A stretch of DNA of 32,556 nt from Oscillospiraceae bacterium (GTDB lineage: Bacteria > Bacillota > Clostridia > Oscillospirales > CAG-272), in the NCBI GenBank assembly GCA_015064695.1, contig SVRS01000004.1:1-32556 (forward strand). The letters are read 5' to 3'. How positions within the stretch are numbered: the first letter of the stretch is position 1; every line of letters starts with the position of its first letter. A program made the translations under genes and the position numbers. The notes beneath the pieces are model-generated. The model searched no databases. It had not been told where the DNA came from and saw only the letters and a list, made by a program, of their open reading frames with translations. This document shows positions 27,429-32,556 of this stretch, piece after piece.

Positions 27429-28847
27429 ATGCCAGTGTTCCGTCTGCCCCATGCGTCTGCGTATCTGGTCGCCCTATCGGGCGGCGCGGATTCGAGGCTC
27501 CTGCTGGAGCTTTCTGTCCGCGCCCTTTTGGAGCGCGAGCCGGGAACGGAGGTTGGCAAGCGGTTGTTGGCCGCCCATCTTCACCACGGCATACGAGGTG
27601 AAGAGGCAGACCGCGACGAGGCCTTTTGCCGCCGCATCTGCGAGGAGCTGGGGGTTTCTTTTTTGTCGGAGCGGGTGGATATTCCCGCCCTGGCCGCAGC
27701 TACAGGGGAAAGCCTGGAGACCGCCGCCCGTCGGGCTCGGTACCATTTCTTCCGCCGCATCATGGAGGAAAGAAGGATTCCCGTCCTACTCACCGCCCAC
27801 CACGCCGACGACAACCTGGAAACGGTTCTGGACCGTCTCCTTCGTGGCAGCGGCACCAAGGGCATGGGGGGCATCCCCCCCGTCCGCTCGCTGGGTCAGA
27901 CGGCTGAAGGCATGAACCTGACGGTGGCCCGTCCCCTGCTGACATGGACCAAACGGGAGATATTGGATGCCTGCGCCGACCTGGGATTGGAATTTGTCAC
28001 CGACTCCACCAACGAAGAAGCTACCTATACCCGCAACCGCTTGCGCCACATCGTCATCCCCGCCCTGGAGGATCTGGCGGGCGCGGGCATCCCCCAAAGA
28101 GCCGCCACACGCCTGACCCGCACCGCCCGCGAGGACGAGGATTGCCTCATGAGGCTGGCCGAGGAGCAGGTAAGCCGTCATCTGTCTCCAAGTGGGGACG
28201 GTCTGCGGCTGGAGGTATTGCAAGGCCTCTATCCCGCCATCTCCAAGCGCATGATGGCTCTACTCTACGACCGCGCCACCGAAAAAGCAAATCCCCGCGA
28301 CGGAAGCGGTACCTTGTCGGCCGCGCACCTGGAGTCTCTCTCGGAGCTGATCCAAAAGGGGGCGTCCGAAGCCTCGGTGACCCTGCCTCGGTGCATGGAG
28401 GCCCGTGTCCGCGACGGGTGGCTGTACATCCGCTCCGCCGAGCCGCCTCCCGATCTCCCCACTACTCCCGTGCTTCTGTCAGAGGGGATCACCTCCTGGG
28501 GAGAGGCCGTGCAGATCACCGTGGAAAAATGTTCCGATCCTATGCCGCCTGAGTCGGGAGTCGGAATCTGGGCATCCGCCCTGTTCCCCGCCGATCTGCC
28601 TCTGCCCTTGATCGCGCGGCCGCGGCAGGCCGGCGACGAGATCCTCTCCCACGGGATGCACAAAAAGCTCAAAAAGGTCCTGTGCGACAAGGGTATCCCG
28701 CCCCATCTGCGAAATATGATCCCCCTGCTCTGCCTCCCCGACGGCTCCCCGCTTTGGTATCCCGGCGCCGTTTTCCGAGATGGGTATCCCCCGCCGCACC
28801 GGGGCGCTTGCATACGGATCACCGTGCGGCTTCGGGAAAAGCTCTGA
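27429..28847 (+). CDS. tilS: tRNA(Ile)-lysidine synthase
   Basis: This enzyme changes C34 of tRNA-Ile(CAU) to lysidine, so that it reads AUA codons and is charged with isoleucine. 472 residues. The PP-loop SGGADS is at residues 17-22 (the usual SGGxDS). The catalytic domain continues with HLHHGIRGEEADRDE, ETAARRARYHFF and LTAHHADDNLET. DSTNEEATYTRNRLRH is also diagnostic, and the C-terminal domain has GMHKKLKKVLCDKGIP. I chose ATG 27429, which has AAGGAG 6 nt upstream; the ATG at 27402 would place that site inside the gene. It heads the tilS-hpt-ftsH order known from Bacillus. Confidence 0.95.
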   Translation: MPVFRLPHASAYLVALSGGADSRLLLELSVRALLEREPGTEVGKRLLAAHLHHGIRGEEADRDEAFCRRICEELGVSFLSERVDIPALAAATGESLETAARRARYHFFRRIMEERRIPVLLTAHHADDNLETVLDRLLRGSGTKGMGGIPPVRSLGQTAEGMNLTVARPLLTWTKREILDACADLGLEFVTDSTNEEATYTRNRLRHIVIPALEDLAGAGIPQRAATRLTRTAREDEDCLMRLAEEQVSRHLSPSGDGLRLEVLQGLYPAISKRMMALLYDRATEKANPRDGSGTLSAAHLESLSELIQKGASEASVTLPRCMEARVRDGWLYIRSAEPPPDLPTTPVLLSEGITSWGEAVQITVEKCSDPMPPESGVGIWASALFPADLPLPLIARPRQAGDEILSHGMHKKLKKVLCDKGIPPHLRNMIPLLCLPDGSPLWYPGAVFRDGYPPPHRGACIRITVRLREKL

Positions 28848-28932
28848 CTGCAAGGAATCTCAAAGGGACTCAGAGACCCCTTAAAAAAATCAATATTCTA
28901 TGAAAACATATTCCCGGAAAGGATATACTATT

Positions 28933-29505
28933 ATGGACACGCCAATTCCCGCCCTTTACAACGATTGCGCATACACCCTGGTTTCCACCGAGCAGATCAG
29001 CCGGACGGTAGACCGCCTCGCCGCCGAGATCCAGGCCACCTATGAGAACAGCGGCCGCCGATTGGTCATGGTGGTCATCCTCAAGGGCTCCATGCCCTTT
29101 GCCGCCGATCTCATGAAGCGGCTGACTCTCCCCATCGAGCTGGAATTCATGAAGGTATCCTCCTACGGCGCGGGCACCAAGTCCTCGGGCGAAATCAAGG
29201 TCTCCCTGGATCTCAACCGCGACGATCTCCAGGACATTGATCTTCTGGTTGTGGAGGACATCATCGATTCGGGGCGCACCCTGTCCCGTCTCACCCAGCT
29301 TCTGAAGAACCGCAACGCTCACAGCGTACGCACCTGCACCTTCCTGGATAAGCCCTCCCGACGCGAGGTGGATTTCGTCCCCGACTTCTGCGGTGCCACC
29401 ATTCCCGACGAATTCGTCATCGGCTACGGCCTGGATTATAACGAGAAATACCGTAATCTTCCCTTTGTGGGCGTTCTGAAGCGAGAGATCTACGAAAAAA
29501 AGTGA
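28933..29505 (+). CDS. hpt: Hypoxanthine phosphoribosyltransferase
   Basis: A purine-salvage enzyme that joins hypoxanthine or guanine to PRPP. 190 residues, normal for the family. The PRPP-binding signature VVEDIIDSGRTL is at residues 106-117; the flexible loop region FMKVSSYGAGTKSSGE and the base-binding end (IGYGLDYNEKYRNLPFVG) are intact. I chose ATG 28933, preceded by AAAGGA; an ATG at 28900 would put that site inside the gene. It sits between tilS and ftsH as in other Firmicutes. Confidence 0.94.
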   Translation: MDTPIPALYNDCAYTLVSTEQISRTVDRLAAEIQATYENSGRRLVMVVILKGSMPFAADLMKRLTLPIELEFMKVSSYGAGTKSSGEIKVSLDLNRDDLQDIDLLVVEDIIDSGRTLSRLTQLLKNRNAHSVRTCTFLDKPSRREVDFVPDFCGATIPDEFVIGYGLDYNEKYRNLPFVGVLKREIYEKK

Positions 29506-29567
29506 TCCCATCCTGAAAAACATTCACGGGAAACTGCATGGATTTTCATAAAAAGTTCATAGTCATA

Positions 29568-29576
29568 TGGTATACT
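29568..29576 (+). promoter_or_regulatory. Possible extended -10 promoter of ftsH
   Basis: TG, one base, then TATACT (29571-29576) forms an extended -10 box. Sequence upstream (TTCATA at 29545-29550) is a poor -35 at the wrong distance. Transcription would start about 95 nt before ftsH. Confidence 0.45.
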
Positions 29577-29676
29577 TACTCCTATGCGGTGTCGCTCTGT
29601 GCAGACAGCGCTACGCGGGAATCGGGCCCGCCGAGCCCTTTATCCGTTTATCCTACGGCACTTACGGAGGAATTCA

Positions 29677-31893
29677 ATGAAAAGTAACTTTAAGCTGATC
29701 CTGGGCTATTTGCTGGCGGCTGCCGTTCTGATCGGCGCTCTTGCGCTGTTCTATCAAGGCACCACCGCCGGTCAGGAAAAAATTACCGAGGCTGATTTTG
29801 TCGATGCTCTGGTAAACGAGAATGTCGCCGTCTACACCCTGGACTACAACAAGGGATATCTGGTCTACCAAGAATTCGTCAAAACCGATGACGGCTCCTT
29901 CGTGGACGTGAAGGGCGTGGCTCACACCATTCCCCTGGACGCAGAGGGTAACCCGGATTATTCGGTTCTGGACGAGGTGGAGCTCAAGCTGAGCGACCCC
30001 AAGAAGATCAAGCTGGCTGACATCTCGGCCTCCCGCTTGACCTACATTGACAAGCTCGCTCTGGAGCAGGCACAGGCCGGCACCGGCGTGGGTATTCTGG
30101 ACGATTACGACAACAAGCCCGCCAACAGCTTCCCCTGGTGGGTGTCCATTCTGCCCGCCCTCCTGATCGTGGTCGCACTGATCGCCCTGTACGTCTTCGC
30201 CATGCGTAAGATGATGAACGGCGGCGGCCCCGGCGGTGCCAGAACGGGCGGCTTTGGCAAGGCTCACGTGAAAATGCCCACCGATGATAAGAACAAGGTC
30301 ACCTTCCGCGACGTGGCGGGTGCTGACGAGGAAAAGGAAGAGCTGGTGGAAATCGTGGACTACCTCAAGTCTCCCACCAAATTCGCCCGGTTGGGTGCGC
30401 GTATTCCCCATGGCGTTCTGCTCATGGGCCCTCCCGGTACGGGTAAGACCCTTTTGGCCAAGGCCGTTGCAGGCGAGGCCGGGGTTCCCTTCTTCTCCAT
30501 TTCCGGTTCTGATTTCGTAGAGATGTACGTTGGTGTGGGCGCATCCCGTGTCCGCGACCTGTTCGATACCGCCCGCAAGGCCGGCTCCGCCATCATCTTC
30601 ATCGATGAGATCGATGCCGTAGGCCGCCAGAGAGGTACGGGCCTCGGCGGCGGTCACGACGAGCGCGAGCAGACCCTGAACCAGCTGCTGGTGGAGATGG
30701 ACGGCTTCGGCTCCCACGAGGGTATCGTAGTCATCGCCGCCACCAACCGTGCCGACGTGCTGGATCCCGCCCTGCTCCGTCCCGGCCGCTTCGACCGTCA
30801 GATCACCGTCAACCGCCCCAACATCAAGGGTCGTGAGGATATTCTGAAGGTCCACGCCCGCAACAAGCCTCTGGAGCCCGGCGTAGACCTGGCCAAGGTG
30901 GCTAAGATCACCGTGGGCTTTACGGGTGCCGACCTGGCCAACCTTCTCAACGAGGCCGCGCTCCTCTCCGCCCGCCATGGCAAGAGCCTCATCGGTATGG
31001 ACGAGATCGAGGCCGCGCTCAACAAGATCATCATGGGTCCCAAGAAGAAGACCAACGTGATGAACGACCAGGAAAAGAAGAACACCGCATACCACGAGGC
31101 GGGTCACGCCGTGGTAGGCTACCTGGTGGGCTGCGATCCCGTTCACATGATCACCATCGTCCCCACGGGCAGAGGCGCTCTGGGCTACACCAGCTTCCGT
31201 CCCGAGGCCGATCGCTACCAGAAGTACAAGCAGGAATATAAGAACGATATCGCCATGACCCTGGGCGGACGTGCCGCCGAGGAGATCATCTTCGGGGACG
31301 TCACCAGCGGTGCTTACTCGGACATCCAGTCCGCTACTGCCACCGCAAAGCGCATGGTTACCCTGTTCGGTATGTCGGATAAGCTGGGTCCCCGCCGTTT
31401 CGGCTCGGATCAGAACGAGGTATTCCTGGGCCGCGACTTTTCCTCCAACGCCGATTACTCCGAGGCCATTGCCGCTGTCATCGACGATGAGATCCACGCC
31501 ATCATCGACGAGGCCTATATCAAGGCCAAGGCTCTGCTGACCGGCAGCATCGACAAGCTCCACTTCATTGCGGACTACCTGCTTTCCCACGAGGATATGG
31601 ACGGCGACCAGTTCAAGGCCGTCATGGAAAACGCGTCCGTCACGGTAGAAATGATCGAGGCCATCGCCGCCGAGAAGGAAAAGGCCAGCCGCGAGGCTAA
31701 CGAGGCCCGCAAGGCGGCCGAGGAGGCTCGCAAGGCTAAGGAGGAGGCCGAGAAGGCTGCCGACGAAGCCGGGAACGAGCCTTCCGACGGAGAGAGCAAC
31801 GAGGATGCCAACAAAAACCCCTTTGATTACAGTCCCGAGAACAATGGCGGGAAGAATCCTTTTGATTATAGTAATGATGATAAGAAGGATTAA
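29677..31893 (+). CDS. ftsH: ATP-dependent zinc metalloprotease FtsH
   Basis: A membrane-anchored AAA+ protease that removes misfolded membrane proteins and regulators. 738 residues. A first membrane helix (about 6-26) is followed by an extracellular domain of about 125 residues and a second helix (about 155-175). The AAA domain has Walker A GPPGTGKT (251-258), Walker [12 protein letters not shown] and the second region of homology [20 protein letters not shown]. The zinc protease motif is HEAGH (473-477). The tail has an Ala/Glu/Lys-rich coiled segment and then two copies of KNPFDYS. The ATG at 29677 has CGGAGGAATTCA in front; a longer reading frame from 29584 has no such site. Confidence 0.97.
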   Translation: MKSNFKLILGYLLAAAVLIGALALFYQGTTAGQEKITEADFVDALVNENVAVYTLDYNKGYLVYQEFVKTDDGSFVDVKGVAHTIPLDAEGNPDYSVLDEVELKLSDPKKIKLADISASRLTYIDKLALEQAQAGTGVGILDDYDNKPANSFPWWVSILPALLIVVALIALYVFAMRKMMNGGGPGGARTGGFGKAHVKMPTDDKNKVTFRDVAGADEEKEELVEIVDYLKSPTKFARLGARIPHGVLLMGPPGTGKTLLAKAVAGEAGVPFFSISGSDFVEMYVGVGASRVRDLFDTARKAGSAIIFIDEIDAVGRQRGTGLGGGHDEREQTLNQLLVEMDGFGSHEGIVVIAATNRADVLDPALLRPGRFDRQITVNRPNIKGREDILKVHARNKPLEPGVDLAKVAKITVGFTGADLANLLNEAALLSARHGKSLIGMDEIEAALNKIIMGPKKKTNVMNDQEKKNTAYHEAGHAVVGYLVGCDPVHMITIVPTGRGALGYTSFRPEADRYQKYKQEYKNDIAMTLGGRAAEEIIFGDVTSGAYSDIQSATATAKRMVTLFGMSDKLGPRRFGSDQNEVFLGRDFSSNADYSEAIAAVIDDEIHAIIDEAYIKAKALLTGSIDKLHFIADYLLSHEDMDGDQFKAVMENASVTVEMIEAIAAEKEKASREANEARKAAEEARKAKEEAEKAADEAGNEPSDGESNEDANKNPFDYSPENNGGKNPFDYSNDDKKD

Positions 31894-31904
31894 ATAGTAT
31901 GTAA

Positions 31905-31934
31905 AAAGCCGACGAGCGTTTGTTCGTCGGCTTT
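31905..31934. terminator. Bidirectional terminator between ftsH and the AbrB-type gene
   Basis: A perfect 11-bp stem AAAGCCGACGA (31905-31915 with 31924-31934) lies 12 bp past the ftsH stop and 24 bp past the converging AbrB-type stop. The minus-strand tail has five T; the plus-strand tail is TTTGATTTT. Confidence 0.85.
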
Positions 31935-31957
31935 GATTTTACAGATGACTGAAACCA

Positions 31958-32140
31958 TTAGGTCTCTGTTGGTGTATCCTCGGTTTCCTTTTTAGAGGAG
32001 GATATTTTCAGCAGTATACCCTCCTCTATCGCAATAAATTCGAGTTCATCACCCGCATTTATGCCATAGTGTTTTCTGATGTCCTTCGGCAGAACAATTC
32101 TGCCAGATTCATCCATACATCGTTTCATGGCGAATTTCAT
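31958..32140 (-). CDS. AbrB/SpoVT-type transcription regulator
   Basis: 60 residues, almost only the swapped-hairpin DNA-binding domain: RCMDESGRIVLPKDIRKHYG then INAGDELEFIAIEEGILLKI. The family acts as a dimer or tetramer; members are global transition regulators or antitoxins. The polar tail is Glu/Thr-rich. No toxin gene lies beside it, so a regulator is more likely than an antitoxin. ATG start with AAAGGAGAAAAGGG upstream. Just behind its promoter two 14-bp direct repeats form a likely operator for self-control. Confidence 0.88.
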   Translation of the reverse strand: MKFAMKRCMDESGRIVLPKDIRKHYGINAGDELEFIAIEEGILLKISSSKKETEDTPTET

Positions 32141-32161
32141 CCCTTTTCTCCTTTCTTTTTC

Positions 32162-32195
32162 ATTGGCTATTTGCTTTTTATATTGGCTATATGCT
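32162..32195. promoter_or_regulatory. Putative operator: two direct repeats, 20-bp period
   Basis: ATTGGCTATTTGCT (32162-32175) and ATTGGCTATATGCT (32182-32195) match at 13 of 14 positions. They lie directly downstream of the -10 box of the AbrB-type gene, over the expected start of transcription. Their 20-bp spacing is close to two helical turns, which suits side-by-side binding of a dimeric repressor. Confidence 0.6.
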
Positions 32196-32196
32196 A

Positions 32197-32205
32197 ATTA
32201 TATCA
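32197..32205 (-). promoter_or_regulatory. Extended -10 promoter of the AbrB-type gene
   Basis: On the minus strand TG, one base, then a perfect TATAAT (32197-32202). No good -35 was seen at 16-18 bp. The start of transcription would fall within the direct repeats. Confidence 0.6.
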
Positions 32206-32259
32206 CAAGAAAAGGAAGAAATATGTCGAAATTTGTCGCCTCCAAAAAAGTTTTAAAAA

Positions 32260-32280
32260 AGAAGGTGCGCGGCACCTTCT
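32260..32280 (-). terminator. Terminator of the XRE-type gene
   Basis: A perfect 9-bp stem AGAAGGTGC (32260-32268 with 32272-32280) has a 3-nt loop and is followed on the minus strand by six T. It lies only 3 bp past the stop codon of the XRE-type gene. Confidence 0.9.
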
Positions 32281-32283
32281 TGA

Positions 32284-32556
32284 TCATTGAATCGCTTTGA
32301 TATATGCCTCCAGAACTTCAACAGCGCACGCCCTTTGTTTAGGAGTTAACGTGTTTAATTTCTCGGTAATCTCGTTATTGACATAAGAATTTCCCGCATA
32401 CACCGAATCACGCAAGAGCGAATCGACAGAAACTTCAAGAGAATTTGCGATTGCAACAAACACCTTCAAGCTTGGTGTTTTGACCCCTCGCTCTACTTCT
32501 CCGAGATAGTATTGGCCTATGTCGACTTTTTCTGCCAACTGCTCCTGTGTCATTTT
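32284..32556 (-). CDS. XRE-family helix-turn-helix regulator, truncated by the window edge
   Basis: The visible 90 codons encode an HTH_3 domain (TQEQLAEKVDIGQYYLGEVE, then RGVKTPSLKVFVAIANSLEV) and a C-terminal helix pair (LTPKQRACAVEVLEAYIKAI). The first ATG at 32553 lies where such proteins usually have helix 1 in progress, and the codon before it is open (Lys). The true start is therefore probably beyond the window. G+C is lower than in the core genes, as is the adjoining AbrB-type gene, which may mark the start of an accessory region. Target unknown. Confidence 0.85.
   Translation of the reverse strand, partial: KMTQEQLAEKVDIGQYYLGEVERGVKTPSLKVFVAIANSLEVSVDSLLRDSVYAGNSYVNNEITEKLNTLTPKQRACAVEVLEAYIKAIQ

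Noticed and set aside
31958..32140. AbrB-type gene as the antitoxin of a toxin-antitoxin pair
   Set aside because: No toxin-like gene lies beside it; a terminator closes it on one side and a separate regulator with its own terminator lies on the other.

Overview
The window is a stretch of bacterial core chromosome, about 55-58% G+C by eye, with Firmicutes-type gene order. The cluster yybS-like / gdpP / rplI / dnaB, the cluster tilS / hpt / ftsH, rpoB-rpoC next to rpsL-rpsG-fusA-tuf, a SAM-I riboswitch on metK and an FMN riboswitch on ribU all point to the class Clostridia. The metK / small membrane protein / recD2 / mreB order and the GC-rich dispersed palindromes suggest an uncultured gut lineage of the Oscillospirales or a relative. 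That lineage is inference; no marker was compared with a database.

Layout. Everything from 1 to 21.1 kb reads on the minus strand. From the right these genes are rpoB-rpoC, the str operon (rpsL-rpsG-fusA-tuf), ribU and a small multidrug-export family membrane protein, a decayed transporter-protein fragment that sits in the metK leader, metK, a small unknown membrane protein, recD2, and mreB-metA. At about 21.4-21.7 kb two strong promoters diverge. From there to 31.9 kb genes read on the plus strand: a YybS-like membrane protein, gdpP, rplI, dnaB, tilS, hpt and ftsH. The right end holds two small minus-strand regulator genes, an AbrB-type gene and an XRE-type gene cut by the window edge.

Regulation is unusually legible. 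Four minus-strand promoters (mreB, metK, rpsL, rpoB) have a perfect TTGACA with exactly 17 bp to a good -10 box, and the yybS-like promoter is TTTACA-N17-TATACT. metK is controlled by a SAM-I riboswitch with a visible terminator and antiterminator. ribU is controlled by an FMN riboswitch with a large insertion and a helix that can hide the ribosome binding site.

How the genes work together: transcription (rpoBC), translation (S12, S7, EF-G, EF-Tu, L9, TilS), replication and repair (DnaB, RecD2), methionine and SAM supply (MetA, MetK), riboflavin uptake (RibU), purine salvage (Hpt), c-di-AMP turnover (GdpP), cell shape (MreB) and membrane proteolysis (FtsH).

No phage, transposase, CRISPR array, defence locus, rRNA or tRNA was recognised. 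The novelty lies in the non-coding sequence: a duplicated metA tail carrying a promoter, a 157-bp palindromic element after gdpP, a near-perfect inverted repeat flanking rpsL, a long structured rpoB leader, and a riboswitch-controlled metK transcribed through the 3' remnant of another gene.
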